Under the pieces are notes generated by a model. That model saw only the letters and a program-made list of their open reading frames with translations, searched no databases and was not told where the DNA came from. Below, piece by piece: positions 50,179 to 58,239 of a stretch of DNA of 64,000 nucleotides; position 1 is the first letter of the stretch, and each line of letters opens with the position of its first letter. The stretch covers positions 258,868-322,867 of the forward strand of contig BOKF01000007.1 of the NCBI GenBank assembly GCA_016860845.1. Direction: 5' to 3'. This DNA is from Chloroflexota bacterium (GTDB taxonomy: Bacteria; Chloroflexota; Anaerolineae; 4572-78; J111). The position numbers and the translations under genes were made by a program.

Positions 50179-50207
50179 ATTATACTATACTGTTAAAGAG
50201 AAGACAA
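50179..50207 (-). promoter_or_regulatory. Candidate sigma-70 promoter of the GntR-tup genes
   Basis: On the minus strand TTGTCT (50207-50202) and TATAAT (50184-50179) are 17 bases apart. The leader to the ATG at 50016 would be about 155 bases. The rest of the 258-base gap shows no other clear signal. Confidence 0.5.
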
Positions 50208-50274
50208 AAATCACTTTTTGGGTTCGGCGGACAAATTCACTCAGGAGCGATGTCTTACCGTAAAAACGGTGATG

Positions 50275-53200
50275 TCAACCGATGTTGTTTGGCAGGATCT
50301 CCTGGATTATTTTCTCAATTTGCTGGTCATTTGGTGCGGTCGCGGCAGACGGCGCATCCTGGACAGGCATTTCGGCCAACATGCGACGAGCGTTGTTCTT
50401 GACGCTATATTCGCCGGCAGGATGAGGAACGATATAAGCCAATAGTTGAGCGGCCCGGTGCAATTGGCCTTCTCGAGTCAGGTGCCGGGCCAGGCCCAAC
50501 AGCGCGGAGACGGTTTGGGGCTTTGTCTTAATGTCTAGAGAGGTTTTGAGGGCTGCTAAAAAATAGCGTTTCGACGGCTGATAATCCGCCAGTGCCCAGG
50601 CGATTTGACCCAGATGGTCCAGAGCCAGGGCCTGCCCATAACGCTCGCCGATGTTATTGAAAATATCCAGACTTTCCAGACAGAGCTGGCGTCCTTTTTC
50701 CGCTTGACCCAGGCGCCATTTTACCAGCCCCAAGTGGGTCAGGCTGAAGGCAAGGGCAAAAAGGTTGTGATCGGCGAAAATTCGAAACAATTCGCCCCCT
50801 TTTTCCAAAAGCTGGTCGGCCTGGGTGAAATCTTCCAGCAGGAAGGCCAGACGCCCCAGGCAACTGTACTGCATGCCGACGGCGTTGTCCATCCTAAAAC
50901 TTTGACAAACAGCCAAACAATCTTCGTGATAGCGGCGGGCAGTTTGATAATTGCCCAAATTCGCTTCCGTTAGGCCCAGATGCATCAAACTGAGAAACGT
51001 TACAAATACGCCGTTCGTCTGCTGGCTGATCGCCAAAGCTTGCTCAAAATATTGCCGGGCCGAGTCATAACGGCCGACATACCAGTCAATCAAGCCCAGT
51101 TGATAAAGCGGAAAGGCTCGATGCCACTGGGTGCCTGATTCAGTTTGACCTGTCACGGACAAAGCCTGCCGGATCAATTCTTGAGTCTGCTCAAACTGTC
51201 CGAGTCTTAAGGTGAACCAACCTTGAAAGGCCAGCAGATGGCTGTAGATTTCGCCGATTTCGATATAGCCGGTGCTAAACGCCGCCTTTCTCTCCTGATA
51301 GATCTGATAAAGCCCAGCCGCCGCCTGCTGAAACAGCTCAAGCCCTTCTCCATACCGGCCGCTCAGCTCGTAAAGTTCTCCCAGCCCCCGGTGAATTTTG
51401 AGCAGACCTTGTGCACGCCCTTGCTCAACCGCCCAGGTCCAGGCCAGGCGGATGTTGTTGATTTCAACATCCCAATCAATCAGTGACTTTTTGAAATCTC
51501 GCGGCTTATCAATATCTCGCTGCTGGACGTAGTCCCCAAAGTACATGCAGTGCCGGTCTTTGGCCATCTCATACTCGGCCGGATCATCCATCAGCTTTTC
51601 CAGCGCATACTCGCGTAATCGCCCGTGCAAACTGTACCGCCCCGCTGCTTCTTGCCGCACCAGAGAATGAGCAACCAGGTTGGCCAGCGTTTGAACCGTG
51701 GCCTCCGCCACCTGCAGAGCCGCTTCCAGGGTGAAGCCGCCGGCAAAAACTGACAACTTTTTGTAGACGGCTTGCTCTTCCTCGGACAAAAACCCCCATG
51801 AATAATTAAAGACCGCCCGCAGGCTGGTCTGCCGTTCCGGTACGCTGCGAGTCCGGGTTGTCAAAAAATCCCGGTTGTGCTCGATTTCATGGACAATCTC
51901 ACGGCAGGACAAACCCCGTATCCAGGCCGCCGCCAGCTCGATCCCCAGTGGCATGCCTTCCAACAAGCGGCAGATCTGCACGATGTACGGCAGTTCCACC
52001 GCCAGATCAAACTCGGCAGATACTCGTTGGGCGCGCTGGGCAAAGAGTTGGACGCTGTCAAACGTTTCTGAACCGGGAACATCAGTCTCGGGATAGGCCA
52101 TGCCCCACAGATTAAAAATCCACTCTTCAAAGAGATTCAGGCCCTGGCGTGAGGTAACAATTAGCTTCAGACCCGGCGCCTGCGCCAGCAGTTTGATCAC
52201 CACTTTGACGTAGTTGAGCAGGTGCTCAAAACTATCCAGCACCAGGAGGAGAGTCTTCTCACGTAAAGCGTTCAAAAGTTGGATTTGGGGTGAGGTACTG
52301 CCCGTAAACTGCAGTCCCATTGCCGCGCCGATGGCTAAGACCAGCGGGTTTGACGCTGACCCATTGGCCCCATCCGTCGGGCTGACCGACCCCAAGGGTA
52401 CAAAGTAGATGCCGTCTCGAAAAGGAGTGTCCGGCTTTAATTGGTCAAAGGCGACCCGCTGAGCCAGACGGGTTTTACCCATCCCACCCGGCCCGGTGAT
52501 GGTCAAAAGACGGCACTCCGGCCTGGCCAGCAACGCCGCAATTTGGGTCTGTTCAACTTGACGACCAACAAACGAAGTTGTGGCCGCCCGAAGGTTATGC
52601 GGCGGCAGAACATCCGGTTCGACCGGCGGGGCCGGAGCGACTGGCTCAAGCTGCACCGGCTGAGGAATTTTCCACTCGCCGCTACGGATTGCCTCGGCCA
52701 GCGCCTTCGTCTCCGCCGCAGGTTCGACCCCCAATTCCGCGGCCAGCAGCCGCCGGCAGGTGTCGTACTGAGCCAGCGCAGCGCTCACCTGCCCCTCCGC
52801 CGCCAAAAGTCTCATCAGTTGCCGATACCCGCCTTCGTGCCAGGGTTCGATGCTTAACAGACGGCGCGCCAGGCTGATGCCGGTGGTAAATTGACGCTGC
52901 GCCAAGGCAATGTCAGCCGCTGTTCCCAGCACGTTCAGAGCGAGTTGGCGCAAGCGTTCCCGTTCCACCCGTACCCACTCCTCAAATAATTCAGCCTCCG
53001 GCACGTAAAAGTCGTCCAGAAAATCGCCACGATAGAGTTCGGCGGCAGCGGCCAGATTGGTTCCACTTTCAGCGGCATTTTCTAGCGTCTCGACATCCAA
53101 CCAGGTGTGACTGTGGCGATTGAATTCAACGGTGCGGCGAGTGGTGATGATAGCGTCGCCAACGGCCTTATGTAACAGGCTTAATGTCACCCGCAGATTG

Positions 53201-53391
53201 CTGCGGGCGACCTCCTCCGGCATCTCGCTCCACAGCAAGCCGGCCAGCGCTGCTCGAGAACAGGGCTGCCGGGTAACAGCTAAATAGGCCAACAGTGCCT
53301 GCCCTTTAACTGAGGTTAAGCCCGGCAGCGGTTGGCCGTTGCGCTCGAAGGAAGGTTTTCCCAACAAGCTCAGTCGCAGTTGATCCGGCAT
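50275..53391 (-). CDS. SARP-family (AfsR-like) BTAD-NB-ARC-TPR regulator
   Basis: This 1038-residue protein begins with an OmpR-type winged helix (LRLSLLGKPSFERNGQPLPG, GLLWSEMPEEVARSNLRVTLSLL at about 5-95) and a BTAD domain (about 96-240, FLDDFYVPEAELFEEWVRVER; GVEPAAETKALAEAI), which together define SARPs. The NB-ARC ATPase follows, with Walker A GPGGMGKT at 300-307 and Walker B LLLVLDSFEHL, and then a long TPR region to the end. AfsR-type proteins activate promoters after ATP-driven oligomerisation. Three heptamer repeats in the divergent promoter region (53427-53455) have the 11-bp period SARPs recognise, so it probably controls itself and the small genes at 53549. Confidence 0.9.
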   Translation of the reverse strand: MPDQLRLSLLGKPSFERNGQPLPGLTSVKGQALLAYLAVTRQPCSRAALAGLLWSEMPEEVARSNLRVTLSLLHKAVGDAIITTRRTVEFNRHSHTWLDVETLENAAESGTNLAAAAELYRGDFLDDFYVPEAELFEEWVRVERERLRQLALNVLGTAADIALAQRQFTTGISLARRLLSIEPWHEGGYRQLMRLLAAEGQVSAALAQYDTCRRLLAAELGVEPAAETKALAEAIRSGEWKIPQPVQLEPVAPAPPVEPDVLPPHNLRAATTSFVGRQVEQTQIAALLARPECRLLTITGPGGMGKTRLAQRVAFDQLKPDTPFRDGIYFVPLGSVSPTDGANGSASNPLVLAIGAAMGLQFTGSTSPQIQLLNALREKTLLLVLDSFEHLLNYVKVVIKLLAQAPGLKLIVTSRQGLNLFEEWIFNLWGMAYPETDVPGSETFDSVQLFAQRAQRVSAEFDLAVELPYIVQICRLLEGMPLGIELAAAWIRGLSCREIVHEIEHNRDFLTTRTRSVPERQTSLRAVFNYSWGFLSEEEQAVYKKLSVFAGGFTLEAALQVAEATVQTLANLVAHSLVRQEAAGRYSLHGRLREYALEKLMDDPAEYEMAKDRHCMYFGDYVQQRDIDKPRDFKKSLIDWDVEINNIRLAWTWAVEQGRAQGLLKIHRGLGELYELSGRYGEGLELFQQAAAGLYQIYQERKAAFSTGYIEIGEIYSHLLAFQGWFTLRLGQFEQTQELIRQALSVTGQTESGTQWHRAFPLYQLGLIDWYVGRYDSARQYFEQALAISQQTNGVFVTFLSLMHLGLTEANLGNYQTARRYHEDCLAVCQSFRMDNAVGMQYSCLGRLAFLLEDFTQADQLLEKGGELFRIFADHNLFALAFSLTHLGLVKWRLGQAEKGRQLCLESLDIFNNIGERYGQALALDHLGQIAWALADYQPSKRYFLAALKTSLDIKTKPQTVSALLGLARHLTREGQLHRAAQLLAYIVPHPAGEYSVKNNARRMLAEMPVQDAPSAATAPNDQQIEKIIQEILPNNIG

Positions 53392-53426
53392 AGCTCCCCC
53401 CTATGAGATATCCCCGATTACACTGG

Positions 53427-53455
53427 ATTTACGCTGTATTTACGGTGTATTTACG
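53427..53455 (+). promoter_or_regulatory. Triple SARP-box: ATTTACG heptamers at 11-bp period
   Basis: ATTTACG occurs at 53427, 53438 and 53449, each copy exact and separated by four bases. This is the spacing of known SARP operators (heptamers on one DNA face). Nine bases after the last copy is TATTTT (53465), a possible -10 for the plus-strand genes. The SARP gene starts 35 bases to the left. Confidence 0.75.
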
Positions 53456-53548
53456 GCTCCATGTTATTTTACACCATATTACGATTTTCGGAACAAGTTC
53501 TATCAAATTCTTAGGCAAGCAGTTTGGGAGTCAGAAGGAGAGGGCTTT

Positions 53549-53773
53549 ATGGAAAACACTTATTACTTGGAGCAATACACTCAGATGCGCCAGAGAGAAA
53601 TGGAGGAGGCAGCGCGGGTGGAGCGACTCATCCGAGAGGCTGAGGGGCAGCAGCCTAAACTGTGGCGAAAATTGATCTGGCGTCTTGGGGACTGGCTGAT
53701 CGGACTCGGGCATAGGTTGAAATATCAACAGAAGGCTGCCGTCGAAACCTTGATGTTCAAGTTAAAGGATTGA
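53549..53773 (+). CDS. Small coiled-coil-like protein downstream of the SARP boxes
   Basis: This 74-residue protein starts behind GGAGAG. It is charged and helical: YLEQYTQMRQREMEEAARVERLIREAEG could form a short coiled coil, followed by the amphipathic KLWRKLIWRLGDWLIGLGHRLKYQ stretch, which may touch the membrane surface. No family is recognised. Its stop overlaps the region of the next start, so it is cotranscribed with the ParB-like gene. As the first gene after the SARP boxes it is a likely target. Confidence 0.65.
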   Translation: MENTYYLEQYTQMRQREMEEAARVERLIREAEGQQPKLWRKLIWRLGDWLIGLGHRLKYQQKAAVETLMFKLKD

Positions 53774-53784
53774 GGGCGCTCAAG

Positions 53785-54285
53785 ATGGATCTCAAGACAA
53801 TGACCTATATCCAAAGTGAGGCTGAATATAGCCGAGCCAGAAGCAGGGCTTTCTGGGACATCAAGCGCAGCTTGATGACTGGTCACAGACCTTATCTGTT
53901 GCCCTTTGATGAGGTTATCAGAGAACTGCCGGCTACTTCCACTATTCACTTAGGTCTGCAAGATATTCTCCTCAAGAACATTGTGGGCAGCGTGGGGCGT
54001 TCTCAAGATTTTACCCGCCACTTTATGCCCCGTGTGAGCGATGAACGGAGCAAAGAGCGCTGGCGGACCATTTATACTTTAATCGTTTCTGGCGTTGGCT
54101 TGTCCCCAATTGAAGTTTTTAAAATTGGTCCTATGTACTTTGTCCAGAATGGACATCATCGTGTTTCGGTGACCAGCTATCTGGGTTGGCCCACCATTCA
54201 GGCTTATGTGACGGTCCTGCCCTCGCCCCGTATTGGCGGCGCAGATGTGGCCGGCCATTCACTGCAACGAGAAGGAGTCCATTGA
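53785..54285 (+). CDS. ParB/sulfiredoxin-like nuclease-fold protein
   Basis: This gene encodes 166 residues from ATG 53785, eight bases after GAGGG; an in-frame TTG at 53770 is less likely. RPYLLPFDEVIRELPATSTIHLGLQDI is followed by PIEVFKIGPMYFVQNGHHRVSVTSYLGWPTIQAYVT. The (N/D)GHHR segment and the preceding hydrophobic strand are the core of the ParB/Srx superfamily, in which the loop binds nucleotide. A DNA-binding HTH, as in chromosome-partition ParB, is missing. It could be a small CTP/ATP-binding regulator. The gene overlaps the next start by one base. Confidence 0.75.
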   Translation: MDLKTMTYIQSEAEYSRARSRAFWDIKRSLMTGHRPYLLPFDEVIRELPATSTIHLGLQDILLKNIVGSVGRSQDFTRHFMPRVSDERSKERWRTIYTLIVSGVGLSPIEVFKIGPMYFVQNGHHRVSVTSYLGWPTIQAYVTVLPSPRIGGADVAGHSLQREGVH

Positions 54286-54566
54286 TGATTTCACTCAAGC
54301 TCAATCCAGTGGAAAAACGGCTAAGCGCTGCCAAGCGGATGGTACGATTGATGCTGCGGCAAAACGAGGTCTTGCGTTTGCCGGCGGCCGGTCAGGAACT
54401 CCAGGCAATATCGGGCGTAGCCTGGATCACGGTCAATGGCCGCGATATTTTCCTGGCTTCCGGGGAGCGTTTCCGCCTGCCTTCCCGCGGCGATACGGCC
54501 CTGATTTCCGCGTTGGGCCGCCAATCCCTGATTTTAGAGGTTTTTGGAGCACCTTGGGGCGCTTAA
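54285..54566 (+). CDS. DUF2917-like small protein
   Basis: This 93-residue protein reads from the ATG that overlaps the previous stop (TGATG), so translation is coupled. LRLPAAGQELQAISGVAWITVNGRDIFLASGERFRLPSRGDTALI matches the short cupin-like DUF2917 fold (an LxxGxxxxL... WVT...DI.LaaGe... pattern). No metal-site histidines are conserved. The three genes 53549, 53785 and 54285 form an operon divergent from the SARP gene. The function is unknown. Confidence 0.7.
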   Translation: MISLKLNPVEKRLSAAKRMVRLMLRQNEVLRLPAAGQELQAISGVAWITVNGRDIFLASGERFRLPSRGDTALISALGRQSLILEVFGAPWGA

Positions 54567-54686
54567 AGAACTCATTTTTGCCAGGTTATAAGCAGGCCGA
54601 GAGGAGGTGATGTTTATCATTTAAGACTACCAGGCCAAAATCAAAGTTCAAAATTAGTCCAAAAATAACTTTATAGGAGACAAATC

Positions 54687-55538
54687 ATGACGACTTTAAA
54701 TGGTTATGCCCATCCCGAAGTTCTGGTTGAAACTTCCTGGGTGGCCGAACATCTGAACGATTCAAAAATACGGCTGGTGGAAGTGGACGTGGACACGACC
54801 GCCTATGAGTCCGGCCATATCCCCGGCGCGGTAGGCTGGAACTGGAAAAAAGATACCCAGCAGGTGATCAGCCGTGACATTCCAGACCAGGCCGATTGGG
54901 AGGCGCTGCTCTCCCGCAGCGGGATCACCGCTGAAACGACCCTCATTTTTTATGGCGACAGTAATAACTGGTTTGCGGCCTTTGCCTTCTGGCTGGCCAA
55001 AATCTATGGGCATGCCGATGTTCGCCTCATGAACGGCGGGCGCAAGAAATGGGCCGATGAGGGCCGCCCGATGACTACGGCTGCCCCCACCATTGCTCAA
55101 ACCCACTATGCCGTTGAGGGTACTGACTTGAGTCTCAGGGCCACCCGTGACCTGGTCAAGGAGTATATCAGCAACCATCATCGTACCCTGGTGGATGTTC
55201 GCTCCCCGCAAGAGTACAGCGGCGAGCTGCTTGCACCGGAACATTTGCCTCAAGAGGGCGCGCAGCGGGGCGGGCATATTCCCGGCGCGGCCAACATCCC
55301 CTGGGGTATGGCGGTTAAGGAGGATGGCACCTTTAAATTCGGGGAGGAATTACGGATGCTTTACGGCGGCAAAGGTATCACCGCCGACAAAGAAGTCATT
55401 GCTTACTGCCGTATCGGCGAGCGCTCATCGCACACCTGGTTCGTGTTGACCTACTTGCTGGGCTATCCCCACGTGCGCAACTATGATGGCTCGTGGACCG
55501 AGTGGGGCAGTCTCATCGGCGCGCCAATTGAGAAATGA
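54687..55538 (+). CDS. Tandem-rhodanese thiosulfate/mercaptopyruvate sulfurtransferase
   Basis: This 283-residue protein has two rhodanese domains (about 15-135 and 160-280). The active cysteine is Cys241 in the loop CRIGERSSHTW, where the CRxGxRS/T loop is typical of thiosulfate:cyanide sulfurtransferases. The N-terminal domain is catalytically silent (FYGDSNNWFA in place of the Cys loop), the normal arrangement. VEVDVDTTAYESGHIPGA and VDVRSPQEYSGELLAP are CH2A motifs. It transfers sulfane sulfur from thiosulfate or mercaptopyruvate to an acceptor. A TAGGAG site precedes the start. It may feed the sulfur carriers at 7-13 kb but is not linked to them. Confidence 0.92.
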   Translation: MTTLNGYAHPEVLVETSWVAEHLNDSKIRLVEVDVDTTAYESGHIPGAVGWNWKKDTQQVISRDIPDQADWEALLSRSGITAETTLIFYGDSNNWFAAFAFWLAKIYGHADVRLMNGGRKKWADEGRPMTTAAPTIAQTHYAVEGTDLSLRATRDLVKEYISNHHRTLVDVRSPQEYSGELLAPEHLPQEGAQRGGHIPGAANIPWGMAVKEDGTFKFGEELRMLYGGKGITADKEVIAYCRIGERSSHTWFVLTYLLGYPHVRNYDGSWTEWGSLIGAPIEK

Positions 55539-55575
55539 GGCAGAGAGCCGGTAGTTTTTAAGAACCTGGACCGAA

Positions 55576-55619
55576 AGATAGTGGGCCGGGCTTCAAACAG
55601 GATCCCAGGCCCACCATCT
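55576..55619. terminator. Hairpin between convergent genes
   Basis: AGATAGTGGGCC (55576-55587) and GGCCCACCATCT (55608-55619) pair at 11 of 12 positions. It lies between the convergent rhodanese and lipoprotein genes, where a bidirectional terminator is expected, but no strong U-tract follows. Confidence 0.4.
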
Positions 55620-55643
55620 ATCTTGACCTTGAGGGGTACAGTT

Positions 55644-56588
55644 CTACCAGCCGCATTGCTCCGGTTCGTTGGTTCCTTCACGCCAGCCGCACCATTCGCT
55701 GTTGCCCGGATCACGCCGCCCCTGGAAGGTCCGGCCGGTGGTCAAATCGAGCCGCCACTCAAAGGCGTCCTGCTCACCCTGGTCGTTGCGCCAGGTTCCG
55801 CTCAGTTTGGCCTCGGTCAAGGACTCGACGGTAATGACCCCGTCTACAATTTCACCCGTATGTCCCTGGCTGTCTACATACGTTCCCTGAACGGTCTGGC
55901 CGGTTTGCACCAGGGTCGCCTGCCCGGTCACGTCTGGTGGGTGGCCAAAGCGTAACTGCCATACCCCGCTAAACCCACAACCGGCGGGTAAGGGCTGGCC
56001 GGAGCGGACGCCGCACCACTGCCCGGTTTTACTGCTTTCAAAGCTGCCGGAGAAGCTGGACCCGTCCGCGGCCAGTTGCCAGAGCAATTTACCCTGGCTG
56101 TTCGGGCTGCGGTTACTGAGCCATAGCCCCTGGAATTGGTTGAGGTCTGCCAGAGCGACGCCCTGAATCTGCCCACTGTCCAGGCCGCCATACCACTGAT
56201 AGGTTCCCTCAACCCGTGAATCTCGCTGGGTGAGTGACATTGTGCCAAAGGTAAAATCCCATGCTCCCGTGAGGGAGGTGCTGGCTGCCGCCGTTTCGGC
56301 GCCGGTTGCCGGAGCCAACGGGATAGTGACGCTCGTTGAAGTTACAGCCGTAGCTGTTACCGTCGGGGAAGCCGGGCCGGGGCCAGGCGTCGCCGGCGCC
56401 GAGGTTGGGGCGGGCGAAGGGGACGGGGTTGGCGTTGGAACCGGCATATCCGGTGTCTCCGCAACCGCTGGCAGGCGGACAATGGTTGGCGTAGACGAGG
56501 CCGCCATCGCCCCGCTCAACGCAGCGCCACAGCCGCTTAACAGGAAAAGCAGGATAAAAAATAAACCAAGCAATGTTGTTTTTCTCAT
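55644..56588 (-). CDS. Lipoprotein with two repeated beta-rich units
   Basis: This 314-residue protein has a lipoprotein signal (LLFLLSGC, lipidated Cys20). A Pro/Thr/Ser-rich linker (residues 48-110) reaches two units: SLTGAWDFTFGTMSLTQRDS ... GQWCGVRSGQPLPAGCGFSG and SGVWQLRFGHPPDVTGQATL ... SEWCGWREGTNEPEQCGW. Each unit ends with a WCG...C pair, so one disulfide per unit is likely. The SPTPTIVRL segment after the signal recurs in the next protein (56619). It is the last gene of the MacAB-like operon and is thus an exported or surface-bound partner of it. The function is unknown. Confidence 0.75.
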   Translation of the reverse strand: MRKTTLLGLFFILLFLLSGCGAALSGAMAASSTPTIVRLPAVAETPDMPVPTPTPSPSPAPTSAPATPGPGPASPTVTATAVTSTSVTIPLAPATGAETAAASTSLTGAWDFTFGTMSLTQRDSRVEGTYQWYGGLDSGQIQGVALADLNQFQGLWLSNRSPNSQGKLLWQLAADGSSFSGSFESSKTGQWCGVRSGQPLPAGCGFSGVWQLRFGHPPDVTGQATLVQTGQTVQGTYVDSQGHTGEIVDGVITVESLTEAKLSGTWRNDQGEQDAFEWRLDLTTGRTFQGRRDPGNSEWCGWREGTNEPEQCGW

Positions 56589-56618
56589 CGTAAATACACC
56601 TGTAAGTAATATTCTGAG

Positions 56619-58154
56619 TTATTGGACCCAATTGAGCAGCCGTTCGTTGACTCCCTGGTAGTCCAGCCCCAATTGCGTCTGCACCTCCGAGGAAAACAGG
56701 GCATGGGGGTTGCTGCCATCGGCATTCATCACCCAGATTTCCCACTGACCGCTGCGGTCGGTGACAAAGGCGATCTGGGAACCGTCCGGCGACCAGGCCG
56801 GGGCGGCGCTGCTGTACTGCGGGTCGGCCAGAAGCGACGGCTTGGTCAGCCGCTGGCGAGCGCCGGTCGCCAGATCATACGTGTAAACCTCCCAGTGATC
56901 GTGCTGCTTGTAGGTCAGGGCCAGTTTCGACCCATCAGGTGAGAAAACCGGAGCGGTGTCACGCACATCGCCGGTAAAGGATTGCAGGTTGCCGCTGGCG
57001 ATATCAAGCTGCATCAAGCCGCGCTGGCCATCATAGACGACCCGTGATGAGTTCTGCGGGTCCCAGGTTGGGTTAAAGCTGTACAGGTCGGCCGGCAGAT
57101 CCTCGGCCTGGCCGGTTGCCAGGTTGATCCGGCGCAGACCCCACTGTAAATCCTCGGTCCGAATAAAACAAATTTTGACGCCGCCATCGTTACTGACGTG
57201 AAAGCTGGTAATCTCGCTGATGCCGGGCAGTTGCAGGCCATCGTCGGAGTCAAATTCACGGCATTCCGGTGTGGGATTAACCGTGCCGCCATGCTGGAAA
57301 GAGATAATGATCTCCTGCCCGTCCTGGGACCAGGTGGGTGATTTGGGCCGGGCGATGTCACTGGCTACGACTCGTTCACCCCCGCTGTTAAGATCCAGCA
57401 CATAAAGCGCACCCATGTTGGCTCCGTCCCAGCGAGTATAGGCTACCTGCGTGCCATCCGGCGAAACAACCGGGTCAATCACCCCGCTCGCCAGTTTTTG
57501 CAGGCCCGTACCGTCCATGTTGGCGATGAATAGATCGCCGCCGCTGCGGGTGGCAAAGACAAGACGACCACCGACCGCTGCCGGCTGACCGCTGCTGGCT
57601 GAGACTTGACTGCCGTCGGCGGTCGGCTGACTATCGGAAGATGGGCTGACTACCGGCACATCAGACAATGAACCCGTGACCCGAACATACGTTGGTTGGC
57701 CGGAAACCCAGCCCGATTTACCATCTTTGGTGTTAATTTGCAGCCAGTTGCCATTGGCGCTGACCCCGGTAATGGTCAAGATGTCGCCCTGGGCTACCGT
57801 GCTAAGGGTGGCATAGTCTACTTCTGGCCCTGCGCGCACATTCAGCCCGGCAGTGATGATCTCGGCCTGGACGGTTGCCGGTTGGGCCGTCGCGGTCGGG
57901 TTGGGCGTTGCCGGAGCCTCCGGCTGAGACGTAACCGTTAAAGTTGGAGCAGCCGCCACGGAGGTGGAGGTGGAGCCGGCAGCCGGGGTTGCCGTGGCTG
58001 GAGGCAGGGTATCCATTACTTCTATTGGGGTCGTCGGCGTTAGGGCCGAACGATCCAGCCGGACAATGGTCGGCGTCGGGCTGGCGCTGCTCGGCGCGGC
58101 GCAGGCGGTTAAAGTGAAAAGGGTTAGCAAAATAAAGGTTAGCCAAGTTTTCAT
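56619..58154 (-). CDS. Lipoprotein with SH3b and TolB-like propeller domains
   Basis: This 511-residue protein has a lipoprotein signal (LFTLTAC). After a Pro/Thr-rich linker, residues about 95-160 form a bacterial SH3 domain (AGLNVRAGPEVDYATLSTV ... NTKDGKSGWVSGQ). The rest is a TolB/PD40 beta propeller with repeats such as DPVVSPDGTQVAYTRWDG, SPTWSQDGQEIIISF, APVFSPDGSKLALTYKQ and APAWSPDGSQIAFVTDRSG. SH3b domains often bind wall peptides, and PD40 propellers act as protein-contact platforms. The operon position after the MacB-type permease suggests an extracytoplasmic partner of the exporter. The SPTPTIVRL segment is shared with the 55644 protein. Confidence 0.85.
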   Translation of the reverse strand: MKTWLTFILLTLFTLTACAAPSSASPTPTIVRLDRSALTPTTPIEVMDTLPPATATPAAGSTSTSVAAAPTLTVTSQPEAPATPNPTATAQPATVQAEIITAGLNVRAGPEVDYATLSTVAQGDILTITGVSANGNWLQINTKDGKSGWVSGQPTYVRVTGSLSDVPVVSPSSDSQPTADGSQVSASSGQPAAVGGRLVFATRSGGDLFIANMDGTGLQKLASGVIDPVVSPDGTQVAYTRWDGANMGALYVLDLNSGGERVVASDIARPKSPTWSQDGQEIIISFQHGGTVNPTPECREFDSDDGLQLPGISEITSFHVSNDGGVKICFIRTEDLQWGLRRINLATGQAEDLPADLYSFNPTWDPQNSSRVVYDGQRGLMQLDIASGNLQSFTGDVRDTAPVFSPDGSKLALTYKQHDHWEVYTYDLATGARQRLTKPSLLADPQYSSAAPAWSPDGSQIAFVTDRSGQWEIWVMNADGSNPHALFSSEVQTQLGLDYQGVNERLLNWVQ

Positions 58155-58183
58155 ATTTCATCCTTGTGGGAGCCTGGAGGAGT

Positions 58184-58218
58184 GGAGGGTTGGCAGGGTG
58201 TTAATAACCCAACCCTCC
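58184..58218. repeat. Hairpin in the spacer after the permease gene
   Basis: GGAGGGTTGG (58184-58193) and CCAACCCTCC (58209-58218) are perfect inverted copies around a 15-base loop. It lies in the 85-base spacer between the permease and the propeller lipoprotein. Confidence 0.6.
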
Positions 58219-58239
58219 CGCCTTCCACCCTTCAAAATA

